Part shown: positions 42,697 to 50,335 of the stretch, piece after piece
Numbering within the stretch: position 1 is the stretch's first letter
Layout: every line of letters begins with the position of its first letter
DNA from: Paucibacter sp. DJ2R-2
GTDB lineage: Bacteria > Pseudomonadota > Gammaproteobacteria > Burkholderiales > Burkholderiaceae_C
Direction of reading: 5' to 3'
Length of the DNA stretch: 64,000 nucleotides
NCBI RefSeq assembly: GCF_025717675.1
Contig: NZ_JAJIRT010000003.1
Span: forward strand, 248,001-312,000
The notes under the pieces: generated by a model
Databases searched by the model: none
Told to the model about the DNA's origin: nothing
Seen by the model: the letters and a program-made list of their open reading frames with translations, nothing else
Program-made: the position numbers and the translations under genes

Positions 42697-44097
42697 ATGT
42701 CTGACTCTCGATCTGTGTTTCGCCATGCCTTGTTGCTGGCGGCCTTGCTGGGCCTGAGTGCCTGCGGTGGCGCGGCCTCGCTGGCGGAGGAGCCCAGCCT
42801 CGCCCGCGCTGCCGCCGACGCTGCCGATTCAGCCCCCAGCAGCCTGCGCGCGCAGGCTGCTGCCCGGGGCGAAGGCCTCGCTGCCGCCGGCGCAACTGCC
42901 GCCAAGCCAGGCCCCGCCCGCGTGGCCCTGGCCGGCAATGCCTTCATCACCAGCGCAGCGCCCGATGCGCCCGAGTGGATCTCCTACAACGAAGGCCTGA
43001 TGGACTGGAGCGATGCCCGCACTGTCATCAGCAGCTGGGTGCGCGTGGCCCAGCCCGGCAAGTTCAACATCAGCCTCAAGGGCACGGTGCCGGCCGGCAG
43101 CGTCAGCCAGGTGCGCGTCTCTGCCCTGGGCAAGAAGTTCAATCTGCGCCTGACGCCCACGGGCGGCCCCTTCACCACCCTGGCCACGGTCGATGTGCCG
43201 CAGGCCGGCTATGTACGCATCGATGTGCAGGGCCTGAGCCGCACCGGCGCCGAGTTCGCGCAGCTGCAAGCCATTGAGTTGACGGGTACGGCCACTGCCG
43301 GCCTGGTGTTTGCCAATGTCGAGGCCGATTGGGGCTACTACTGGTCACGCCGCGGCCCTTCGGTGCACATGAGCTACAGCGCGCCGGCCAACACCGAGTA
43401 CCTCTACAACGAGCTGACCATTCCGCTGGGCGAGGACGCCGTCGGTTCTTACTTCATGGCCAATGGTTTCGGCGAGGGCTACTTCGGGATCCAGGTCAAG
43501 GAAGAGGAACGCTGGGTGTTGTTCTCGGTCTGGGATGCCGACAGTGGCAAGACCACCTTGATGAACAAGGGTCCCGAGGTTGTCAGCAACGAGTTCGGCG
43601 GCGAGGGCACGGGCGGCCAGAGCTATCTGGTCTACCCCTGGAAGGCCGGTACCACCTATCCCTTCATCACCCGCGTGCGCCCGGACGGGCAGGGCAACAC
43701 TTTGTATTCCTCCTGGTTCTATGCGGTGGAGCAGGGCCAGTGGCGCTTCATCGCCACCTGGAAGCGGCCCAACACCAACACCTGGCTGACCGGCCCTTAC
43801 TCCTTCTGCGAGAACTTCATCGACACCAATGGCTTCGCCGGCCGCAAGATGCTGATGGGCCAGCAATGGGCCGTCAACAAGAGCGGCGCCTGGACCGAGC
43901 TGAACAAGGGCTGGTTCACCGTGGACCCGACCGGCGGCACCCGCCAGCGCCTGGACTTCGCCGGCGGTGTCGACGCCAGCGGCCAGTTCTACCTGCGCAA
44001 CGGCGGCTTCTTCAACGAGACCGTGCCGGCCAACCAGAGCTTCACCCGCCCGCTGACCGGCAAGAAGCCGAACGTGGATTTGAGCGCCTTGCCTTGA
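42697..44097 (+). CDS. DUF3472/DUF5077 lipoprotein
   Basis: 466 aa. Lipobox LGLSAC (Cys24), followed by an Ala-rich low-complexity linker to about residue 75. A DUF5077-type beta domain covers about 80 to 195, and DUF3472 about 200 to 460 (WGYYWSRRGPSVHMSYSAP, EGTGGQSYLVYPWKAGTTYPF, NGFAGRKMLMGQQWA). The two domains commonly occur together next to glycoside hydrolases and TonB receptors. The function is unknown; a surface glycan-binding or esterase-like job is plausible. It starts 48 bases after the second receptor. Confidence 0.85.
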   Translation: MSDSRSVFRHALLLAALLGLSACGGAASLAEEPSLARAAADAADSAPSSLRAQAAARGEGLAAAGATAAKPGPARVALAGNAFITSAAPDAPEWISYNEGLMDWSDARTVISSWVRVAQPGKFNISLKGTVPAGSVSQVRVSALGKKFNLRLTPTGGPFTTLATVDVPQAGYVRIDVQGLSRTGAEFAQLQAIELTGTATAGLVFANVEADWGYYWSRRGPSVHMSYSAPANTEYLYNELTIPLGEDAVGSYFMANGFGEGYFGIQVKEEERWVLFSVWDADSGKTTLMNKGPEVVSNEFGGEGTGGQSYLVYPWKAGTTYPFITRVRPDGQGNTLYSSWFYAVEQGQWRFIATWKRPNTNTWLTGPYSFCENFIDTNGFAGRKMLMGQQWAVNKSGAWTELNKGWFTVDPTGGTRQRLDFAGGVDASGQFYLRNGGFFNETVPANQSFTRPLTGKKPNVDLSALP

Positions 44098-44195
44098 TCG
44101 GAAGGCCGCTTCGCGCCCGGGCTTTCGCGCTCGGGTGCGCGGCGCCACAATGCGCCGGCGCCTCAGGCTGAATTACTCTTTTTTCCCTTAATCCC

Positions 44196-45578
44196 ATGCA
44201 CGCACGCACCATGCAACGCCGACATTTCCTCTCCACCAGCTCCGCTGCCCTGGGCGCCGCGGGTTTGAGCACCTTGATGCCTGTGGCGGCCCGCGCGGCT
44301 GGCCGTGAGCGCCTGCGCCTGGGCCTGATCGGCACCGGCATGCGGGGCCAGGTCTTGCTGACCGAGCTGCTGCGCCGCGACGATGTCGAGGTGGTGGCCC
44401 TGTGCGACATCGAGCCCATCATGCTGGGCCGTGCGCTGGCCATGGTGGAGCGCTTCAAGAAAGCCAAGCCGCAGACCTACGGCGAGAACGGCGACAAGCT
44501 CGCCTACCGCAAGCTGCTGGAGCAAAAAGGCCTGGACGGCGTCATCATCGCCACGCCCTGGGAGTTGCATGCCTCCATGGCCATCGATGCGATGAATGCC
44601 AAGGTGCCGGTCGGCTGCGAGGTGGTGGCCGGCATCACCCTGCAAGACCACTGGGACGTGCTGCGCACCCAGCAGCGCACCGGCACGCCTTATATGCTGC
44701 TGGAAAACGTCTGCTACCGACGCGATGTGATGGCGGTGCTGCAGATGGTGCGCGTCGGCCTGTTCGGTGAACTGGTGCATCTGCAGGGCGGCTACCAGCA
44801 CGATCTGCGTGCGGTCAAGTTCAACAACGGTGACCCGGCCAAGCCCTACGGCAGCGGCGTGGAGTTCGGCGAGAAGGGCTGGAGCGAAGCGCGCTGGCGC
44901 ACCGAGCATTCGGTGCAGCGCAATGGCGAGCTCTACCCCAGCCACGGCATCGGCCCCTGCGCCATGTACGCCAACATCCACCGCGGCAACCGCTTCACCC
45001 ACATCAATGCCTTCGCCAGCAAGGCTCGCGGCTTGAACGACTACATCAGCAAGAAGATGGGCGCCAAGGACCACCCCAGCGCCAAGGTGAAGTTCAAGCT
45101 CGGCGATGTGGTCACCACCACCCTGGCCTGCGAGAACGGCGAAACCATCATCCTGCAGCACGACACCTCGCTGCCGCGCCCCTATTCCCTGGGCTTCCGC
45201 GTGCAGGGCACCGATGGCCTGTGGATGGATCTGAACCACTCCATCCACATCGAAGGCATCAGCAAGCCCCACCAGTGGGAGGACTTCAAGGCCTACCAGG
45301 ATAAATTCGAACACCCGCTGTGGAAGAAGTACGCGGCTAAGGCCGAAGGCGCCGGCCATGGCGGCATGGATTTCTTCGTCGTTCACGCCTTTGTCGAAGC
45401 GCTCAAGGCCAATGCGCCCATGCCCATCGACATCTACGACGCCGTGGCCTGGAGCGCGATCACGCCGCTGTCCGAGCAGTCCATCGCCGAGGGCTTCAAG
45501 ACCCTGGCCTTCCCGGACTTCACCGAAGGCCTGTGGAAGACGCGCAAGCCCATCTTCGCCTTCGACGACAAGTACTGA
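44196..45578 (+). CDS. GH109 NAD-dependent alpha-N-acetylgalactosaminidase
   Basis: 460 aa with a Tat-type N-terminus (QRRHFLSTSSAALGAAGL); the ATG at 44211 is an alternative start. The Gfo/Idh/MocA-type NAD fold opens with LGLIGTGMRGQ, followed by VIIATPWELHASMAIDAM, MLLENVCYRRD, HLQGGYQHDL and YPSHGIGPCAMYANIHRGNRF, all characteristic of GH109. The enzyme family cleaves alpha-GalNAc (including blood group A determinants) by an oxidation-elimination route with bound NAD, hence Tat export of a folded protein. It is a second, mechanistically different alpha-GalNAcase in the same operon as the GH31 enzyme. Confidence 0.9.
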   Translation: MHARTMQRRHFLSTSSAALGAAGLSTLMPVAARAAGRERLRLGLIGTGMRGQVLLTELLRRDDVEVVALCDIEPIMLGRALAMVERFKKAKPQTYGENGDKLAYRKLLEQKGLDGVIIATPWELHASMAIDAMNAKVPVGCEVVAGITLQDHWDVLRTQQRTGTPYMLLENVCYRRDVMAVLQMVRVGLFGELVHLQGGYQHDLRAVKFNNGDPAKPYGSGVEFGEKGWSEARWRTEHSVQRNGELYPSHGIGPCAMYANIHRGNRFTHINAFASKARGLNDYISKKMGAKDHPSAKVKFKLGDVVTTTLACENGETIILQHDTSLPRPYSLGFRVQGTDGLWMDLNHSIHIEGISKPHQWEDFKAYQDKFEHPLWKKYAAKAEGAGHGGMDFFVVHAFVEALKANAPMPIDIYDAVAWSAITPLSEQSIAEGFKTLAFPDFTEGLWKTRKPIFAFDDKY

Positions 45579-45586
45579 GCCGCCGC

Positions 45587-47458
45587 ATGAGCAGCCACCC
45601 GCGCCGCAGATCCTGGATCGCCGGCCTGCTGGTGCTGGCCCTGGCAGGCTCGATTTCCGCCCCAGCCTGGAGCGCGCCCGCGCGCTTCGAGCTGGGCCGG
45701 GACGAGTTCCTGTTGAATGGCCAGCCCACCCAGCTGATCGGCTGCGAGATGCACCCCGCGCGCATCCCGCCCGAGTACTGGCAGCACCGCCTGCGCATGG
45801 CGCGCGCCATGGGCTGCAATGCGGTGCCGATCTATTTGTTCTGGAATCAGCACGAGGCGCGGCCGGGCCGCTTTGATTTCAAGACCGGCAGTCGCGACAT
45901 CGCCCGCTTCGCCCGCCTGGCCCAGGCCGAGGGTTTGCTGGTGCTGCTGCGTCCCGGGCCCTATGTCTGCGGTGAATGGGATCTGGGCGGCCTGCCGCCC
46001 TATCTACTGGCCCATGCGGACATCGGCCTGCGTGGCCAGGACCCGCGCTATCTGCAGGCAGTGACGCGTTATGTGAGCGCCGTCTCCCGAGCGCTGGCGC
46101 CGCTGCAGGTCCAGCGCGGCGGTCCGATTGCCATGCTGCAGATCGAGAACGAGTACGGCAGCTATGCCAATGACCGCGGCTATCTCAAACGCTTGGCTGC
46201 GCTGTGGCGCGCCGAGGGCTGGCAGGTCCCGTTCTACACCGCCGATGGCCCGACCGCCCAGATGTTGGGCGCTGGCAGCCTGCCCGGCGTGGCCGTGGGC
46301 CTGGATTCGGGCAGCGAGCCGGCCCACTTCGAGCTGGCCCAGCGCCTGAACCCCGGCGTGCCGGTGTTCAGCAGCGAAACCTATCCCGGCTGGCTGACCC
46401 ACTGGGGCGAGGCCTGGGCACGGCCCGAGGTCGAGCCTTTGTTGAAGGAGGTGGACTTCCTGCTGCGCGCGGGCAAGTCTTTCAGCTTCTACGTCGCCCA
46501 CGGTGGCAGCAATTTCGGCTTCACCGCCGGCGCCAATTCAGGCGGCAAGGGCTATGAGCCCGATGTCACCAGCTACGACTACGACGCGCCGATCGACGAG
46601 CAGGGGCGGCCGCGCGCCAAGTACTTCCAGCTGCGCGAGCGCATTGCGGCCCTGCGCCAGGATCGCAGCCCCTTGCCCGAATTGCCCGAACCGATTCCGG
46701 TGATGAGCCTGCCGGCCCTGCAGCTGGAGCCGCATGCCTCGCTCTGGCAACACCTGCCCCCAGCTCGGCGCAGCTCGCATCCCAAGACCTTCGAAGCCTT
46801 GGGCCATGAGCAGGGCTTGATGCTCTACCGCACCCGCCTGGTCGGTGCGCGCAGCGGCAAGCTGGTTCTATATGGTTTGCATGACCTGGCCAGTGTGTAC
46901 CTCGATGGCCGCCTGATCGGTCACCTGGACCGCCGCCTGGGCGAGAACAGCCTGGAACTGCCCGCCAGCGATGCGGCCGAGCCGCTGCTGGAGATCCTGG
47001 TTGAGGCCATGGGCCGCATCAACTTCGGCCCGCTGCTGGTCGACCGCAAAGGCATCACCGAGCGTGTGAGCCTCAACGGCATGACCTTGCTGGGCTGGGA
47101 CCACCACGCGCTGCCCCTGCGGGAGCGCTGGGTGCAGGGGCTGCCGGCTGCATCCGTGGCGGCGCTGGACCCACGACCGGGCCGTTTCTTCAAGGCCAGT
47201 TTCGAGATCGCTGGCACGCCAGCCGACACCTTCCTGGACCTCTCTCACTTCGGCAAAGGCATGGTCTGGGTCAACGGTCACAACCTCGGCCGCTACTGGA
47301 ATATCGGCCCCCAGCAGCGGCTTTATCTGCCCGCACCTTGGCTGCACCGCGGTCGCAATGAGCTGATCGTGCTGGATGTGCGCGACACGCATGAAACGCA
47401 GGACGCTCGTGCAGGGCAGGGCCCTGTGGTCAGGGGCTTCGAAGCGATGAATCCCTGA
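45587..47458 (+). CDS. GH35 beta-galactosidase, secreted
   Basis: 623 aa from the ATG at 45587, eight bases after the GH109 stop. Signal peptide cleavage is near AWSA. The barrel contains GCEMHPARIPPEYWQHRLR, VPIYLFWNQHE, LRPGPYVCGEWDLGGLP, the acid/base Glu in LQIENEYGSY and the nucleophile Glu in FSSETYPGWLTHWGE. Beta-jelly-roll domains follow, with MVWVNGHNLGRYWNIGPQ near the end. It would remove beta1-3-linked galactose from core-1 O-glycans, exposing GalNAc for the two alpha-GalNAcases. Confidence 0.92.
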   Translation: MSSHPRRRSWIAGLLVLALAGSISAPAWSAPARFELGRDEFLLNGQPTQLIGCEMHPARIPPEYWQHRLRMARAMGCNAVPIYLFWNQHEARPGRFDFKTGSRDIARFARLAQAEGLLVLLRPGPYVCGEWDLGGLPPYLLAHADIGLRGQDPRYLQAVTRYVSAVSRALAPLQVQRGGPIAMLQIENEYGSYANDRGYLKRLAALWRAEGWQVPFYTADGPTAQMLGAGSLPGVAVGLDSGSEPAHFELAQRLNPGVPVFSSETYPGWLTHWGEAWARPEVEPLLKEVDFLLRAGKSFSFYVAHGGSNFGFTAGANSGGKGYEPDVTSYDYDAPIDEQGRPRAKYFQLRERIAALRQDRSPLPELPEPIPVMSLPALQLEPHASLWQHLPPARRSSHPKTFEALGHEQGLMLYRTRLVGARSGKLVLYGLHDLASVYLDGRLIGHLDRRLGENSLELPASDAAEPLLEILVEAMGRINFGPLLVDRKGITERVSLNGMTLLGWDHHALPLRERWVQGLPAASVAALDPRPGRFFKASFEIAGTPADTFLDLSHFGKGMVWVNGHNLGRYWNIGPQQRLYLPAPWLHRGRNELIVLDVRDTHETQDARAGQGPVVRGFEAMNP

Positions 47459-47492
47459 CTGCCTCGCCGTTGAGTGATGGCCTGCAGAGGCC

Positions 47493-48332
47493 CTAGCTCG
47501 CTGTGCTGGCCTCTTGCAGGCGTCGGCCGCGCTGGGCCTGGCTGCGCAACAACAGGAGGCCGGCGATGCCGACCAGCATCAGGCTCGAAGGCTCAGGAAC
47601 GGTGCCGCCCAGACCGGCCACGGCCAGCACACCGCTGCCTTTGGCGCCGCCCGCGTTGATGGTCGCCATCTGCTGGGCGCTGAGGGTGTCGTCAAAGAAG
47701 AACACGCTGTCCATCAGCCCACGCAGCGGATATGCGCCGTTGGCGTTGCGGCCGATGTCGATGAAGTTCTGGGAGGCGTTGGGGCTGTCCGCCACCGTCA
47801 TCGCCAGCACGCCGTTGACGTAGAGCGATTGGTTGATACCGTCGAAGGTCTGCGAGATCAGGGTCCACTCATCGCTGCTCGCCGTCCCCGATCGAACGAC
47901 GCCGTTGTGTGAAACCGACCACCGACCACCGTTGGCCTGGGTGAATCGGTCCCAGCCACCGTTGTCGTTGGACAGGAAGATGTTCCAGGCATTGGGGTCG
48001 GCCAGCTTGACCCAGGCGCCCCAGGAGAAGCTGGGGTTGGTGTTGCCACTGGAGTTGATATTGGCGCGCAGCCAGGACCGGCCGCTGCCGTCGAAGGAGG
48101 CCGCTTGACCGCTCAAGCCGGTGACGAAGGAAACAGCGGCACCGGGCGCGGTGAGGGCTGGCCCCGCACCGGCAGCATTGGCCCCGTTGCCGTCCAGCAA
48201 GTAGAGCCCTTGCAAGACCGGCGAGGCTTGGGCAAGGGCGGCCATTGCGCCGAATGCGCAGGCGACGGAAAGGCCTCGCACTGACTTGCTGAATTGGGAA
48301 GTTCGCGTGGGTGAAGTGGTCGGCTTTGGCAT
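47493..48332 (-). CDS. LamG-domain PEP-CTERM protein
   Basis: 279 aa. Signal peptide ends near AQA. Residues about 40 to 230 form a LamG/concanavalin-like fold (LQGLYLLDGNGANAAG, FSWGAWVKL, SLYVNGVLAMTV, LRGLMDSVFFFDDTLSAQQM). The C-terminal sorting signal is TVPEPSSLML with a hydrophobic helix and a basic tail. It is an exported, possibly carbohydrate-binding, exosortase-processed protein. It converges on the GH35 gene with only 34 bases between. Confidence 0.87.
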   Translation of the reverse strand: MPKPTTSPTRTSQFSKSVRGLSVACAFGAMAALAQASPVLQGLYLLDGNGANAAGAGPALTAPGAAVSFVTGLSGQAASFDGSGRSWLRANINSSGNTNPSFSWGAWVKLADPNAWNIFLSNDNGGWDRFTQANGGRWSVSHNGVVRSGTASSDEWTLISQTFDGINQSLYVNGVLAMTVADSPNASQNFIDIGRNANGAYPLRGLMDSVFFFDDTLSAQQMATINAGGAKGSGVLAVAGLGGTVPEPSSLMLVGIAGLLLLRSQAQRGRRLQEASTAS

Positions 48333-48846
48333 GGTTGCGCTCAGTGTTGATGAATCGGACTGGGTACCGTCGCTGACGCCAACCGGGCCGCCTTTGGGTG
48401 TGGAACGGAGCCTGTCGTGTGGGACCTTGCTCGCCGATTTCAGAATACAAGCGCTGGCCCGGCGCGGCGCTTCAGGCCTAGGTCAGCTCAACACATATTC
48501 CACAGTTCGCTCATTTAGATCGAGCGGACCCGGACATCGTTCGAGTTCGTGGACCTTGAAGTGTCATTGGCCCCGTGTCGAATTGAGGTGATCTGTGCTT
48601 GGGTGCCAACGCTAGGCTTTGACCCCATCATGCGGTGCTGTCGGCAAAGGTCATGGAGCAGTCGCTCGCAAAGTAGTTTCAGTACGCAGAGCCCGCTGAG
48701 GACCGCAGAGGACGCTGAGGCCCAAAGTGCTGCCTTTCCCTCTGCGACCTCTGCGGTCCTCTGCGCACTCTGCGTCCGTATTCAGCCGCATGCGAGTGGT
48801 CGTTTGCCGTTTGCAGACTCAGTCCGCCTGCTGACCGCGCAGAAAA
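48333..48846. other. Gene-free spacer with dispersed inverted repeat
   Basis: I see no gene in these 514 bases. The right half is occupied by copy B of the CGCAGAG inverted repeat (listed separately). The left edge should hold the promoter of the LamG gene. Confidence 0.5.
48683..48775. repeat. Dispersed long inverted repeat, copy B (CGCAGAG family)
   Basis: ACGCAGAG (48684-48691) pairs with CTCTGCGT (48768-48775), and ACCGCAGAGG (48702-48711) pairs with CCTCTGCGGT (48748-48757), giving a nested hairpin. The unit content matches the element at 31152 to 31266. Confidence 0.75.
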
Positions 48847-48877
48847 AAGCCCGCCGAGCAGTGGGCTCGGCGGGCTT
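48847..48877 (-). terminator. Intrinsic terminator of the SRP RNA gene
   Basis: A 13-bp perfect stem (AAGCCCGCCGAGC / GCTCGGCGGGCTT) is followed on the minus strand by TTTTTTCT. Confidence 0.9.
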
Positions 48878-48895
48878 GAATTCAGAATTGGGGTT

Positions 48896-48989
48896 GACGA
48901 GCCCGACCTCGGCACTGGTCACAACGGCTAGGGCTGCTTGGTTCCCCACCTGACCCGGTTGGCCGCGCTTCCATGCGAGGAGGCCCGTC
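48896..48989 (-). ncRNA. ffs: 4.5S RNA of the signal recognition particle
   Basis: About 94 nt. The conserved SRP domain IV reads GGTCAGGTGGGGAACCAAGC followed by AGCC: the CAGG/AGCAGC internal loop closes over a UGG-GGAA-CCA tip, the same plan as the GGAA tetraloop of E. coli 4.5S RNA. The ends pair (GACGGGCCU with GGGCUCGUC). TACAAT at 49002 to 48997 is a good minus-10 box seven bases ahead of the proposed 5' end, and a T-rich terminator follows. End positions are from base pairing and may be off by a few bases. Confidence 0.85.
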
Positions 48990-49063
48990 AAAACGCATTG
49001 TAGTCGATGCCTCAGGGCTCTCGAGCCGAAGGGCGTGCGCAGGCGTTCAAGCAGCGCCCAAGT

Positions 49064-50263
49064 TCAGCGGCTGGCCAGTTGCAGCACGGCCTGAGTCAGC
49101 ACATTCAACACCCAGCTGCTGCCGTCTTCGTTATTGCCTTCGGTATTGCTCAAGCCGAAGTAGGCCGTCTTGCCGTCTTGCTGCACGAAGACCATGCCCA
49201 TGAACCCAAGGTAGGCCCCGGTATGGACCAAGCCGCGCCGGCCCTGGGCCTGCATGGCCACCCAGCCGAGGCCGTATTCGCCTTCGGGCAATTGGCGCAG
49301 GCGCTGAACATACTCGGGTGCCAGGCCATGGGTCTGGCCTTGCAGGGCGCGCTGATGCTCGGCCAGCCAGCGGCCGTAGGCGGCCGGGGACATCCAGACA
49401 TTGCCCGAGGGGCGCAGCGCGCCGTCCACCCAGACCGCCCATTCTGGCGCCAGCGCTTCGAAGGGCTTCAAGCTCTGCGGCTTGGGTCCCACATGGCCTT
49501 GCGGCGCGCGCGGTGCTGGGTTCAAGCTGAGTTCCAGGCCGAGGCCACGGGCCCAGTTCAGCAGCAGGCTGTCGAAGTCCTGGCCGGTGGCGGCTTCCAT
49601 CATGGCGCCGGCCAAGGTGTAGCCGGCGTTGGAGTAGAGCAGCTCCTGCCCGGGCGGCAACGCTGGCTTGCGTGCCAACATCCATCGGGCGAGCAGGCGT
49701 CGGCGCTCGCGGTCGCTCGTCGGCAGGGGCTCCGTCTGGATGGCCAGGTAGGCCGCCAGCTCTTCGAGTTCACTGGGGTCCTGGAAGGCCGGCAGGCCGC
49801 TGCGATGGTCGAGCAGCTGGCGCAAGGTGATGGCAGCGAAGTCCGGGTGTTGCAGGGCGATGAGCTCGGGCAGGAGTTCGGCCGGGCGGCTGTCCCAGCG
49901 CAGCTTGCCCTGGCGTACCAGCTCCGCAGCCAAGGCGGCCGTCATCGCCTTGCTCAAGGAGCCGAGCTGAAAGGGCTGCTCGCTGGACAGGGCCGGGCCT
50001 TGCGACTGCCGGCTCAGGCCGGCGCTGCCAAGGTAGAGCTTTTGCAGTCCCTCTGGCTGGCTGCCGAAGACGGCGCCGACCAGGCCGGCTGCCACCGCGG
50101 CCCCTGCCACCTCGTTCAGACGCGCGGTTTCTTGAAGTAGCTCGGGATGGCGAATTTCTTCGCGTTCCGCCCCGCCACCGCAAGCGCTCAAGACGGCTGC
50201 GGGCAAGAGGAAGGCGGGAAGCAGGGGCAGAAAGGCGCGGCGGCGCAAGAGCGGGGCGGACAT
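49064..50263 (-). CDS. Class C beta-lactamase-like serine hydrolase, lipoprotein
   Basis: 399 aa from the ATG at 50263. A lipobox (AVLSAC) follows a twin-Arg-like RRRAF start. The SxxK motif is SLSK in FQLGSLSKAM, the YxN motif is YSNAGYTL, and the third box is near HTGAYLGF. Such proteins act as D-Ala-D-Ala carboxypeptidases, esterases or peptidases; beta-lactam hydrolysis is not implied. It lies upstream of the SRP RNA gene and downstream of the two-component pair, all on the minus strand. Confidence 0.85.
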   Translation of the reverse strand: MSAPLLRRRAFLPLLPAFLLPAAVLSACGGGAEREEIRHPELLQETARLNEVAGAAVAAGLVGAVFGSQPEGLQKLYLGSAGLSRQSQGPALSSEQPFQLGSLSKAMTAALAAELVRQGKLRWDSRPAELLPELIALQHPDFAAITLRQLLDHRSGLPAFQDPSELEELAAYLAIQTEPLPTSDRERRRLLARWMLARKPALPPGQELLYSNAGYTLAGAMMEAATGQDFDSLLLNWARGLGLELSLNPAPRAPQGHVGPKPQSLKPFEALAPEWAVWVDGALRPSGNVWMSPAAYGRWLAEHQRALQGQTHGLAPEYVQRLRQLPEGEYGLGWVAMQAQGRRGLVHTGAYLGFMGMVFVQQDGKTAYFGLSNTEGNNEDGSSWVLNVLTQAVLQLASR

Positions 50264-50335
50264 GGCGAGCAGTGACTCCAAGGTGTGAAGTCGGCGATTC
50301 TTGGCAGCGGGTGCTAAAGAACGTCTAAAGCTCGT

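Noticed and set aside
49064-50263. Antibiotic-resistance beta-lactamase
   Set aside because: It is a lipoprotein of the broad class C-like hydrolase group; the motifs do not mark it as a true beta-lactamase.
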